64,000 nucleotides of DNA from G942493375 sp942493375 (GTDB taxonomy: Bacteria > Armatimonadota > UBA5829), in the NCBI GenBank assembly GCA_942493375.1, contig OW818698.1, forward strand, positions 6,572,001 to 6,636,000, in the 5' to 3' direction. Made by a program: the position numbers and the translations under genes. Shown here one piece after another: positions 52,483 to 60,727 of this stretch. Positions within the stretch are counted from its first letter, which is position 1. Each line of letters starts with the position of its first letter. Under the pieces are notes generated by a model, which saw only the letters and a list, made by a program, of their open reading frames with translations, was not told the DNA's origin and made no database searches.

Positions 52483-53898
52483 ATGGCAAAAGATAAGAAG
52501 ATGCCCATGCCGCAGCAGGCGGCTGAAGTTAGAGTCAAGAATTTTGAAGAAGTAGCTCTGGGCTACACTGAAGAAATGGCCCTGGAAGAAGCAGTCAGGT
52601 GTCTGAACTGCAAAAAGAAACCCTGCGTTGAGGGATGCCCGGTTAACATCGACATACCGGAGTTTATATCCTGTATTGCCAATAAGGATTATACAGGAGC
52701 AGCTAATGTTATCAAACGGACAAACTCACTCCCAGCTATCTGTGGAAGAGTTTGCCCACAGGAAGAGCAGTGCGAACAACTCTGCGTCCTGGGTAAGAAA
52801 ATGGAACCTGTTGCAATTGGTCGGTTGGAAAGATTTGCTGCGGATTTCGCAGCTTCTGACGGTGAACCTGAAGCAGTAACACCTCCTAAACATCCTGAAT
52901 TGGCGAAATACCACGTGGCAGTTGTTGGTTGTGGCCCTGCCGGATTAACTGTAGCAGGCGATCTTGCTAAAGAAGGCTACAGCGTTACTATATTCGAGGC
53001 ACTGCACAAGACTGGTGGCGTCCTTCGATATGGAATACCTGAGTTCCGATTGCCACGGACCATACTCGACCGTGAAGTTGAATATGTTAGATCACTCGGA
53101 GTAATGATCATCACCGATGTCATTGTTGGCAGGACTTTCAAACTGGAAGAACTGATGCAGCAGGGATTTGATGCTGTATTCATCGGCAGCGGCGCCGGAG
53201 CACCGAAGCTGCTTGGTATTCCGGGCGAGAACCTGGGTGGAGTCTATTCCGGTAACGAGTGGCTCACACGAATAAACCTGATGAGAGCACATCGTGAGGA
53301 ATATGCTACTCCAATCGTAATTCCCAAACGGGCGGTTATCGTCGGTGCTGGTAATACCGCAATGGACTGTTGTCGCACAGCTCTGCGCATCGGTGCAGAG
53401 GAAGTACATATCGTTTATAGAAGAAGCAGAGCTGAGATGCCTGCGCGTGCTGAAGAGATAGAGAATGCAGAGCATGAAGGAGTCAAGTTCCAGCTCCTGA
53501 CTAACCCCAAGCAATTCATTGGGAACGAGAAGGGTGCTGTAAAAGCTATTGAGTGTCTCAAGATGGAACTGGGTGAACCGGATGAATCCGGCAGACGCAG
53601 ACCTGTAACGGTTCCAAATTCTGAGTTTACAATCGAATGCGACACCGTTATCGTAGCATTGGGACAGAATCCCAATCCGCTTATTCGCTCTACCACCGAA
53701 GGACTAACTGTTCAGAAGTGGGGAGGGATAATAATAGAACCAGCTACCGGTATGACAAGTCTTCCCGGGGTATTCGCTGGAGGCGATGCTGTGACTGGAG
53801 AAGCAACAGTCATAAGTGCCATGGGAGCAGGCAAAATCGCTGCAGCAGGCATTGACAAATACATCCGTGAAAAATACCAACTGCCTACTGAAGAATAA
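52483..53898 (+). CDS. nfnB: NfnB / GltA-like NADPH-dependent oxidoreductase subunit
   Basis: 471 residues, matching the ~465-residue NfnB/GltD-like subunit. N-terminal cysteines for two [4Fe-4S] clusters are in CLNCKKKPCVEGCPVNI and CGRVCPQEEQCEQLC. FAD and NADPH-binding Rossmann folds follow: VAVVGCGPAGLTVAGDLA and AVIVGAGNTAMDCCRTA, with the last helix phrase VFAGGDAVTGEATVISAMGAGK. The name gltA (homotetrameric glutamate synthase) is often given to this family, but adjacency to the NfnA-like subunit favours a transhydrogenase. A strong hairpin at 53913-53939 ends the pair. Confidence 0.88.
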   Translation: MAKDKKMPMPQQAAEVRVKNFEEVALGYTEEMALEEAVRCLNCKKKPCVEGCPVNIDIPEFISCIANKDYTGAANVIKRTNSLPAICGRVCPQEEQCEQLCVLGKKMEPVAIGRLERFAADFAASDGEPEAVTPPKHPELAKYHVAVVGCGPAGLTVAGDLAKEGYSVTIFEALHKTGGVLRYGIPEFRLPRTILDREVEYVRSLGVMIITDVIVGRTFKLEELMQQGFDAVFIGSGAGAPKLLGIPGENLGGVYSGNEWLTRINLMRAHREEYATPIVIPKRAVIVGAGNTAMDCCRTALRIGAEEVHIVYRRSRAEMPARAEEIENAEHEGVKFQLLTNPKQFIGNEKGAVKAIECLKMELGEPDESGRRRPVTVPNSEFTIECDTVIVALGQNPNPLIRSTTEGLTVQKWGGIIIEPATGMTSLPGVFAGGDAVTGEATVISAMGAGKIAAAGIDKYIREKYQLPTEE

Positions 53899-53912
53899 AT
53901 AAATGAAGTAAA

Positions 53913-53939
53913 GACCGTTCATCCTGGGGATGAACGGTC
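53913..53939 (+). terminator. Hairpin terminator after nfnB
   Basis: GACCGTTCATCC and GGATGAACGGTC are perfect 12-bp arms with a three-base loop, 15 bases beyond the stop codon. AT-rich sequence follows, without a strict T-run. Confidence 0.75.
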
Positions 53940-53966
53940 ACAAATTTACACTTGGAGTTATATGCA

Positions 53967-54446
53967 ATGTCCGATATGCTTGTAAACTTAATGCTGCTGG
54001 ATAAATATACGCAGGACTTGCCTGATCTGTCCGCAGATGGTATCAATGTCCGCAGAGTCATGCCCTACGAGAGAGCGCATGTCATGGATTTCGCAAAGAC
54101 ACATTTCGGTGTTGGTTGGGCCAGTGAAGTCGAAATGGCGTTCTTTCAGCATCCTGTGACCTGCTTCATTGCCACCTGTGAGGGAAAAATAGTCGGATTT
54201 GCTGCATTTGAATGCACCTCACGTGATTTCTTTGGTCCAACAGGTGTCGATCCGGCATACCGAAATAAGGGTATCGGTCGCGTTCTACTTATTAAGAGTC
54301 TGCAAGCCTTGCGTGAGATGGGCTATGCATATGCGGTAATCGGAGGAGCTGGGCCTCAAGACTTCTATACCAGATGTGCAGGGGCAGCTGCCATTCCTGA
54401 CAGCGTTCCTGGTGTGTATCGGGATGGTCTGAAACCACTGGAGTAA
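53967..54446 (+). CDS. GNAT-family N-acetyltransferase, first tandem copy
   Basis: 159 residues from the ATG at 53967 (MSDMLVNLMLLDKYTQDLPDL), matching the second copy's start. GNAT core: FIATCEGKIVGFAAFECTSRDFFGPTGVDPAYRNKGIGRVLLI, where RNKGIGR is the acetyl-CoA pyrophosphate loop. The Tyr in DFYTRCAGA is a likely acid. GGAG lies ten bases upstream. The paralogue at 54590 is very similar over its full length, so this is a recent tandem duplication. The acceptor substrate is unknown. Confidence 0.88.
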   Translation: MSDMLVNLMLLDKYTQDLPDLSADGINVRRVMPYERAHVMDFAKTHFGVGWASEVEMAFFQHPVTCFIATCEGKIVGFAAFECTSRDFFGPTGVDPAYRNKGIGRVLLIKSLQALREMGYAYAVIGGAGPQDFYTRCAGAAAIPDSVPGVYRDGLKPLE

Positions 54447-54462
54447 TTGCTGTACACTTAGT

Positions 54463-54502
54463 GGCCTGTTCACCCTTCGACTTCGCTCAGGGCGAACAGG
54501 CC
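54463..54502. repeat. Palindromic repeat, CTTCGAC/CTCAG family
   Basis: GGCCTGTTC and GAACAGGCC arms enclose ACCCTTCGACTTCGCTCAGG. It lies between the two GNAT copies, followed directly by a second palindrome of the same family. Confidence 0.8.
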
Positions 54503-54510
54503 GCAAGTTG

Positions 54511-54542
54511 CGTTCGTCCTGAGCGTAGTCGAAAAACGAACG
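54511..54542. repeat. Palindromic repeat, CTTCGAC/CTCAG family, opposite orientation
   Basis: CGTTCG and CGAACG arms enclose TCCTGAGCGTAGTCGAAAAA, the core in reverse orientation relative to 54463-54502. The head-to-head pair fills the duplication boundary. Confidence 0.8.
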
Positions 54543-54589
54543 TAATACATTTTGATCTACTGTCTATCTGAGTAATCGCAGGTGCCGAA

Positions 54590-55069
54590 ATGTCTGATAT
54601 GCTTGTGAATTTGATGCTACTGGATCAATACACTAAGGATCTTCCGGATCTCTCAATTGATGGCATTACTGTTCGCCGGGTTATGCCGTATGAAAGAGCT
54701 CATCTGGTAGCATATGTGACAAAACAGTTTGGTCTTGGATGGGCTGACCAGGCAGAGATGGCATTCTCACAGCATCCTGTAACTTGTTTCATAGCTACGT
54801 TCGAAAGCCGTATTGTCGGCTTTGCAGCATTTGAGGGCACTAATCGTAACTTCTTTGGGCCTACCGGAGTTGATCCGGAGTTCAGGAAAAAAGGTATCGG
54901 ACGTGTTTTGCTCATAAAATGCATGCAGGCGTTGCGTGAAATGGGATACGCTTATGCAATAATAGGTTCAGCCGGACCTCAAGACTTCTACCATAGGAAC
55001 ACAGGAGCGGTACCTATACCCGATAGTGTGCCCGGGGTGTATCAGGATATACTCAAGTCGATGGACTGA
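54590..55069 (+). CDS. GNAT-family N-acetyltransferase, second tandem copy
   Basis: 159 residues, starting MSDMLVNLMLLDQYTKDLPDL at the exact position of the first copy's start. The acetyl-CoA loop is FRKKGIGRVLLIK, and DFYHRNTGAVP replaces DFYTRCAGAAA. The two copies are similar along their whole length but have diverged by many conservative changes, so both are likely functional. Its different charge and loop residues may mean another acceptor. It stands between two palindromic repeat pairs, about 185 bases before hisG. Confidence 0.88.
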   Translation: MSDMLVNLMLLDQYTKDLPDLSIDGITVRRVMPYERAHLVAYVTKQFGLGWADQAEMAFSQHPVTCFIATFESRIVGFAAFEGTNRNFFGPTGVDPEFRKKGIGRVLLIKCMQALREMGYAYAIIGSAGPQDFYHRNTGAVPIPDSVPGVYQDILKSMD

Positions 55070-55144
55070 CTTTGTCTCCAGCGCTTCTATGTTGACCTTG
55101 TAACTTTGAAGTGCTGATTACAATTATCAAATCCACCAGTAAAC

Positions 55145-55177
55145 CCGTTCGTGCTGAGCTTGTCGAAGTACGGACGG
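55145..55177. repeat. Palindromic repeat, CTTCGAC/CTCAG family, degenerate arms
   Basis: CCGTTCGTGCTGAGCTTGTC then GAAGTACGGACGG; the core matches the 382-422 copy almost exactly, while one arm carries a base change. It lies just upstream of the hisG promoter. Confidence 0.7.
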
Positions 55178-55193
55178 AAATTCCCTCTTGCGT

Positions 55194-55223
55194 TTGACCC
55201 TCTATTCCACAACAGGCTATAAT
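55194..55223 (+). promoter_or_regulatory. hisG operon promoter
   Basis: TTGACC at 55194-55199 and TATAAT at 55218-55223 with an 18-base spacer. The transcription start would lie about 25 bases before the hisG TTG codon. Confidence 0.7.
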
Positions 55224-55254
55224 CTATCTGAAACAATTGAATAAGGAGTAGGTT

Positions 55255-56124
55255 TTGGCACTTAAAATAGCAATACCAAAAGGCAGCCTTCAGGAAGCCA
55301 CATTTAATCTGTTCAAGAAAGCGGGCTGGGATTTTAGAGTCAGTTCGCGTTCATATAACCCCACGGTTGATGATCCCGAGATCGAGGCAACAATGCTTCG
55401 TGCTCAGGAGATTCCGCGCTATGTAGAAAGTGGAGTATTAGATGTAGGTATTACCGGATACGACAACGTATGCGAATGCGAATCTGATGTCCATGAAGTC
55501 TGTGAACTACTTTACTCGAAAGCTACCACCCGCCCATATCGGTGGGTACTGGCTGTTCCTAAGGGTTCTCCAATAAGAACTGTCAAGGATCTTGAGGGAA
55601 AACGTATAGCTACTGAGCTTATAAACGTAACCAAGAGATACCTTGAGAAGAATGGCGTTAAGGCGCATGTTGAGTTTTCGTGGGGAGCTACAGAAGTCAA
55701 AGTCCCAAGTCTTGTAGATGCAATCGTTGAAGGCACTGAGACCGGCAGCACACTGTTTGCGCATGGTCTGGAGATCATCGACACCTTGCTTGTATCGACC
55801 ACTCGTCTTATTGCTAACAAAGATGCATGGAATGACGAATGGAAACGCAACAAGATCGAAAGCATTTCTATGTTACTTGAAGCCGCGCTCAATGCTGACG
55901 GACTTGTCGGATTGAAGATGAATGTTCCTGCTGACAAGACCGCAGAAGTGCTTGCTCAGTTACCGGCTCTTCAGCGACCGACCATTTCCTCACTTGCTGA
56001 TGATGGATGGGTTGCAGCAGAGATAATTGTCGAGGAGAAACTCGTCCGAGAACTGATTCCACGCCTTCGCAAGGCTGGAGCTTCCGGAATAGTAGAATAC
56101 CCTTTGAATAAGGTGATATATTAA
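55255..56124 (+). CDS. hisG: ATP phosphoribosyltransferase, long form
   Basis: 289 residues, starting at TTG with AAGGAG eight bases upstream. The N-terminal MALKIAIPKGSLQEATFNLFKKAG and the PRPP-binding stretch VDAIVEGTETGSTLFAHGLE are characteristic. The extra C-terminal ~75 residues (VGLKMNVPADKTAEVLAQL...) are the HisG_C regulatory domain, so this is the HisZ-independent form that binds histidine itself. It performs the first step of histidine synthesis, joining ATP and PRPP. No other his gene is in the window. ruvA starts immediately at the stop codon, so the genes form one operon with DNA repair functions. Confidence 0.95.
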   Translation: MALKIAIPKGSLQEATFNLFKKAGWDFRVSSRSYNPTVDDPEIEATMLRAQEIPRYVESGVLDVGITGYDNVCECESDVHEVCELLYSKATTRPYRWVLAVPKGSPIRTVKDLEGKRIATELINVTKRYLEKNGVKAHVEFSWGATEVKVPSLVDAIVEGTETGSTLFAHGLEIIDTLLVSTTRLIANKDAWNDEWKRNKIESISMLLEAALNADGLVGLKMNVPADKTAEVLAQLPALQRPTISSLADDGWVAAEIIVEEKLVRELIPRLRKAGASGIVEYPLNKVIY

Positions 56125-56724
56125 TTGATTGCCAATCTCAGAGGAGAGCTGGATAGTGTAGGTTCAGACCACATAGTGCTGGATGTGCAGGGTGTTGGAT
56201 ATAAGGTCTATATGCCGCTTACATGTCTTGCTCAACTTCCTGAGCTCGGGGGTAAAGTCGGCATGCCGATCGTGACCATAGTGCGTGAGGATTCTATCAC
56301 GCTCTATGGGTTCCAACAGAATGCACAAAAGGCAATGTTTGAGCTATTACTCGGAGTCAGTGGAGTTGGACCCAAGGCTGCACTGAACATTTTGTCTGTT
56401 TTAAGCGTCGAAGAAGTACAGGATGCTGTTTCCGGTGATAAATATCAGTTACTAAGCAGAGTTCCGGGTATTGGCGCTAAAACAGCGCAACGTATTGCAG
56501 TTGATCTTAAGGACAAAGTTTCGTCTGTAGTATTAGAGGGACTTAAAGAGCGTTCTCTAACTATTGAAGAAAAGGCCTTGAGAGATGCAATTGAAGCTCT
56601 GGTTGGTCTTGGATACAATCGCCAGCACGCCCGTAAAGCTGCTGAAGATTCTGCACGGAATGAGCCTGCGTCGGAAGCCGAGGCTATCATACGAAGTGCG
56701 CTAAACATGCTTTCTAAGGGATAA
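56125..56724 (+). CDS. ruvA: Holliday junction branch migration protein RuvA
   Basis: 199 residues. Start is TTG directly after the hisG stop. The OB-fold domain MIANLRGELDSVGSDHIVLDVQGVGYKVYMP, the helix-hairpin-helix stretches (LLLGVSGVGPKAALNIL and LSRVPGIGAKTAQRIAVDLKDK) and the C-terminal RuvB-contacting domain (ALRDAIEALVGLGYNRQHARKAAE) are in order. RuvA tetramers hold the Holliday junction for RuvB. ruvB follows after four bases. ruvC is not in the window. Confidence 0.96.
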   Translation: MIANLRGELDSVGSDHIVLDVQGVGYKVYMPLTCLAQLPELGGKVGMPIVTIVREDSITLYGFQQNAQKAMFELLLGVSGVGPKAALNILSVLSVEEVQDAVSGDKYQLLSRVPGIGAKTAQRIAVDLKDKVSSVVLEGLKERSLTIEEKALRDAIEALVGLGYNRQHARKAAEDSARNEPASEAEAIIRSALNMLSKG

Positions 56725-56728
56725 CACG

Positions 56729-57754
56729 ATGGATTTCGAGGAGAGACTGATAAATGGCGTAGTGCAGGATGCAGATGCAGAGGTAGAACTTACACTGAGG
56801 CCGCGCAGGCTGAGTGAGTTTATCGGTCGAGAAAAGATAAAAGAGAGTCTGAGCGTCTTTATCGAAGCTGCAAAGATGAGATCCGAAGCATTAGATCATG
56901 TGTTGCTTTACGGACCTCCCGGGCTTGGGAAAACAACATTGGCAAACATTATCTCTAATGAGATGGATGCCAATTTGAAGACTACCTCCGGGCCTGCAAT
57001 AGAAAGACCAGGAGATTTAGCTGCAATACTTACAAACCTGGATTCAGGTAGTGTATTGTTTATTGATGAAATCCATAGGTTGAGCAGGCCTGTGGAGGAA
57101 ATACTATATCCGGCAATGGAAGATTTTACGTTGGATCTAGTTATAGGTAAGGGGCCAGCGGCCAGGACTATCAAGTTGGAGATACCCCGCTTTACCCTTA
57201 TCGGTGCTACAACAAGGACCGGACTTATATCCTCTCCTTTGAGGGGTCGGTTCGGGATTGTACATAATTTCGATTTTTATGAGGTTGACTCTCTGCAGAT
57301 CATTGTAAAACGTTCTGCGGGGATTATGGGTATCGGGATTGTTGAGGATGCGGCATATGAGATCGCCAGCAGGTCCCGTGGCACACCCCGAATTGCCAAC
57401 CGGGTGCTTAGGCGTGTCAGAGACTATGCACAGGTCAGGGGCAATGGTAGTATTGATTTGAAAACAGCAGCCGATGCTCTAGAGATGCTGGAGATTGATG
57501 AGGTCGGCCTGGATGATGCAGACCGCAGACTGCTGCGGACGGTCATAGAAAAATTTGGCGGTGGACCGGTTGGAGTAGACACCATATCAGCCGCCACTGG
57601 AGAAGAAAGGGATACCATCGAGGATGCACTCGAGCCTTTTCTTATCCAACTTGGTTTTCTCTCTCGTACTCCGAGAGGCAGGATCGCTACGCTTTTGGCA
57701 TATGCGCACCTGGGATATGCAGTCAGTCCAAATGGACAGGGGCAATTGTTGTAG
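56729..57754 (+). CDS. ruvB: Holliday junction branch migration ATPase RuvB
   Basis: 341 residues. AAA+ motifs are clear: LLYGPPGLGKTTLANII (Walker A), VLFIDEIHRLSRPVEEILYPAMED (Walker B), TLIGATTRTGLISSPLRGRFG (sensor I and Arg finger), and SRGTPRIANRVLRRVRDYA (sensor II). The winged-helix C-terminus contains GGGPVGVDTISAATGEERDTIED and LGFLSRTPRGR. RuvB pulls DNA through RuvA-bound junctions. Its stop TAG overlaps by one base the GTG start of the next gene. Confidence 0.97.
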   Translation: MDFEERLINGVVQDADAEVELTLRPRRLSEFIGREKIKESLSVFIEAAKMRSEALDHVLLYGPPGLGKTTLANIISNEMDANLKTTSGPAIERPGDLAAILTNLDSGSVLFIDEIHRLSRPVEEILYPAMEDFTLDLVIGKGPAARTIKLEIPRFTLIGATTRTGLISSPLRGRFGIVHNFDFYEVDSLQIIVKRSAGIMGIGIVEDAAYEIASRSRGTPRIANRVLRRVRDYAQVRGNGSIDLKTAADALEMLEIDEVGLDDADRRLLRTVIEKFGGGPVGVDTISAATGEERDTIEDALEPFLIQLGFLSRTPRGRIATLLAYAHLGYAVSPNGQGQLL

Positions 57755-58944
57755 TGCTGGTAACTATTGATATGAAATGCCCGAAGTGCGGATCAGATAA
57801 TCGAATTGGGGCGAAGTACTGTTCGGAGTGTGCAAACAAACTTCCTGACGCACCCCCCGTTGTACAGAATTCGTCTGTTCCTCTGGATGAAAGGCTCTCG
57901 AATGAGCTTGTGGAGCTTTGGAAACTCTACGAGATAAACGAGTTCGATGTTGCTCTTGAAAAGATCGCCGATGTAAAAAAGAACCTGTCCGGCAGTTCAT
58001 CCATATATTCAATGGCTGCTCTTGTATACGAGAAGAGGGCCAAAGTTGAGTATGACAGAGGTGACATTGCGGCATACTATGATGATCTTGGGAATGCTGC
58101 CAAAGAGTATGAAGAGGTTGTAAAACAGAACCCAAATAGTGCTGCAGATAGAGCAAAACTCTTGGCTTTGAAGCACAAACTCTTGGCTTCTGCAGATGAA
58201 GTACTTGGTTCTGAGCCAGACAGATGGGCTTTCCTGAAGAAGATCCCGCTTCCTGTGTGGGCGGCTGTGACGGTTTTTGTTGTTATCCTGGTATGTGCAG
58301 GTATCGCAGCAAATATGTCCAGAAATCGTGCTTCTTCAGAGCAACCGTTATATCCAGCTCAGGTGAGCACTCCTCAGTATGCCGTGCCTCCAAGTCAGTC
58401 TATGTATACCCCACAAACTCAGATTCCGAATCAGAACCAAAACAGGTCAGTTGGTGGAGTATATACGTTCCCCCCAGCCAGACTAAACCAGGCGCCTCAG
58501 CCTGCACCCTATACTCAACAGCAAGCTGATGCTGCACGGCAACGATCATATGATACCGGATATGAAAGGACCCTTCCTCCAATTGATCCGGTAAAGGTGG
58601 AAATTGTTCCTTCGAACAATAATAAACCCAAGGCATCAACAGGGAAACCAAACGCTCCTCAGATATCATTATCTAATGGAACGAATGGACGCAATGGTAA
58701 TGGGTCGTTTGAACAAACTAATCAAGACCAAAATGACAGCGACTCAGATGATCCTGATACCTGGTTAGCACGTGCCATAGAGTTTGAAAAGCAGGGACAA
58801 GAAGCATATGCAATGGCTGCTGCGGAGAGATCTCACAAATTGTTCCAGAGAAACGCAGCGGATGGTCGTAATGTGGAGGCCAGTGAGAATGGGATCGAGT
58901 TAGCGAAAGGGCTCATTCGGAAGCTGGAAAATAAGAAGCGATGA
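57754..58944 (+). CDS. Zinc-ribbon membrane protein of unknown function
   Basis: 396 residues from a GTG that overlaps the ruvB stop; an ATG at 57772 is also possible. The N-terminus has a zinc ribbon (MKCPKCGS then AKYCSECANKLP). A helical, TPR-like section lies at ~45-150. One transmembrane helix (IPLPVWAAVTVFVVILVCAGIAA) is near residue 170. The remainder is low-complexity, rich in Pro, Gln, Ser and Asn, ending in a ~65-residue TPR-like unit (TWLARAIEFEKQGQEAYAMAAAERSHKLF). It shares an operon with the TPR protein that starts within its last codons, so they may function together at the membrane. I cannot name a family. Confidence 0.72.
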   Translation: MLVTIDMKCPKCGSDNRIGAKYCSECANKLPDAPPVVQNSSVPLDERLSNELVELWKLYEINEFDVALEKIADVKKNLSGSSSIYSMAALVYEKRAKVEYDRGDIAAYYDDLGNAAKEYEEVVKQNPNSAADRAKLLALKHKLLASADEVLGSEPDRWAFLKKIPLPVWAAVTVFVVILVCAGIAANMSRNRASSEQPLYPAQVSTPQYAVPPSQSMYTPQTQIPNQNQNRSVGGVYTFPPARLNQAPQPAPYTQQQADAARQRSYDTGYERTLPPIDPVKVEIVPSNNNKPKASTGKPNAPQISLSNGTNGRNGNGSFEQTNQDQNDSDSDDPDTWLARAIEFEKQGQEAYAMAAAERSHKLFQRNAADGRNVEASENGIELAKGLIRKLENKKR

Positions 58945-60593
58945 AACGATTTGATGGATTGAGAAATATTAGCATTATAGGGTCATTGGCACTATTGGCG
59001 ATATCACTTCTGATCGGGTCGTCTACCAGGTGTCTATCTGCAAACCGTCCAACTGTACTGGTATTTACAGTCAATGCAGACGAAGGAGTAGACCTGACAT
59101 TAGTCACCACTGCAACCAGAGCGATAAGGGATTACCTGAGGCAATCTGGTAAAGTAGAGGCCATTCTGTTTGACAAAAAATCTCCGCTTGTAGAACGAGC
59201 AATAATGGACCGCAGGGTCTCTCCTGAAAAGATTGAGAACTACGAGAGCCAGAAAGCCCGGGCTGAAGTTGCTAATTCACTCAGTTTAGACTACGCATGC
59301 GGAGCTCGTATGTCGGTAGACCAGGAAAAGGTCAAGATGTCTATGTGGCTGATTGATGGAGCTAATACAAAACGCAAGTGGGAAGTTCCTGATTATGTTG
59401 CTGCTGCTGGCCGTTTGGATGATACCGGGATGCGCAATGCGATCCAGAGTGTCGCCAGTGGTCTTGTCAACGAGCTGGTTCGTAATGCATTCTCCAAACT
59501 GCCAACTGTTGCGCCTGAACCGACAGTTCCCGTTCAGGAGGATCAACCTGCACCTAAACCAACTGATACAAAGGCAAATGCAACGGCAATCAGTAATGCA
59601 GCAGCCGATAATCTTAAACAAGGAAATACTGCCAGCGCAATTGATCTATACCAGAAAGCCATAAATGTAAATCCATCCGACTATACACTGAGAATTAAGC
59701 TTGCAGAGGTATACCACAAGCGTGGAATGGACACAGAGGCAGGCGAAGAACTGGATAGAGCAATTGCTCTCGGGGCAGATAAAACCGTTATCGAGACTGC
59801 CAGACAGCGGATTTTGGGAGTGGGGGATGTTCCTCCTGTTCAAACAGAGGCTACCGATAATCATGCAAATCCCGAACCTGAAGTGAAGACCACTACTACA
59901 AACCCATCCGGGAATACTACCACTACCGCCACAAAACCCGCAGTAAATAATGACATTAACAACCAAAGTAGAAGTCTTATTAATACATCAGTAGCTTCCG
60001 GAATATCCGATGGAGACAAACTATGGAATGGTGGTGATGCCGAAGGGGCTGAACAGGCATATCGGCAGGTAATATTAAATGATCCAAAAAATTGGCAAGC
60101 ATATGAACGCCTTGCGATTTTATTGGCGGCTCAGTATAGGTTTATCGAATCCCGCAAGGAACTGATAGAACTAAATCTGGTTCAAGCGGCCCCACCAGCT
60201 GATGTACTTGCAAATCGATATAAGTGGCTTACACAAGTGTTGGATTATGATGTAAATGCACTTTTAAGCCAGATGGAGTCAGATCTAGCCACGTTTGAAT
60301 CTCATCGTGTTACAAGGGAATCATGTTACGAGAGCATTCGCACTGCAAAGACTCAACTTCAATCCCTGGTTGTATATGCCGATGATTTGTTATATCCACC
60401 TGAGATGAGACAGGCTAATGCTAATAGAGTGCAGTCGTGTAGACTCGGAGCACAGGCAGCTACAGGGATTCTGGAATACCTGGAAACTAATATGGTGAAG
60501 TTCAAGAACAATGCTGCAATTTTCATGGAACAAGCCAAAGTGGAACTTCTTGAGATACAGAAACCAGCTTCTGATACTACTCCCACCGAATAG
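58941..60593 (+). CDS. Exported TPR-repeat protein
   Basis: 550 residues. The ATG overlaps the upstream stop as ATGA. A signal peptide (LALLAISLLIGSSTRCLSA) is followed by an N-terminal alpha/beta domain (TVLVFTVNADEGVDLTLVTTATRAIRDYL), which looks like the CsgG/TolB-N type seen in envelope proteins. TPR units are at ~220-290 (AADNLKQGNTASAIDLYQKAINVNPSDYTLRIKLAEVYHKRG) and ~350-400 (GDKLWNGGDAEGAEQAYRQVILNDPKNWQAYERLAILLA). A Thr/Asn-rich linker separates the repeats. A helical C-terminus follows. It may be an envelope scaffold; no specific function is recognised. Confidence 0.75.
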   Translation: MKRFDGLRNISIIGSLALLAISLLIGSSTRCLSANRPTVLVFTVNADEGVDLTLVTTATRAIRDYLRQSGKVEAILFDKKSPLVERAIMDRRVSPEKIENYESQKARAEVANSLSLDYACGARMSVDQEKVKMSMWLIDGANTKRKWEVPDYVAAAGRLDDTGMRNAIQSVASGLVNELVRNAFSKLPTVAPEPTVPVQEDQPAPKPTDTKANATAISNAAADNLKQGNTASAIDLYQKAINVNPSDYTLRIKLAEVYHKRGMDTEAGEELDRAIALGADKTVIETARQRILGVGDVPPVQTEATDNHANPEPEVKTTTTNPSGNTTTTATKPAVNNDINNQSRSLINTSVASGISDGDKLWNGGDAEGAEQAYRQVILNDPKNWQAYERLAILLAAQYRFIESRKELIELNLVQAAPPADVLANRYKWLTQVLDYDVNALLSQMESDLATFESHRVTRESCYESIRTAKTQLQSLVVYADDLLYPPEMRQANANRVQSCRLGAQAATGILEYLETNMVKFKNNAAIFMEQAKVELLEIQKPASDTTPTE

Positions 60594-60639
60594 ACTGCAG
60601 ACTAATGGCATAGCAACTATGAGTCTCTTGCATCCGTTT

Positions 60640-60666
60640 GTCATCCTTCACTGCGTTCAGGATGAC
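60640..60666. repeat. Short copy of the CATCCTGA/GAAGGATC repeat family
   Basis: GTCATCC and GGATGAC flank TTCACTGCGTTCA, reproducing one half of the 10066-10127 palindrome. It lies between convergent genes. Confidence 0.65.
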
Positions 60667-60727
60667 AACAGCCATAGGATGACAGTAGTAGAACCACAAC
60701 AGCTATAGAATAATAAATGGTGGTAGC

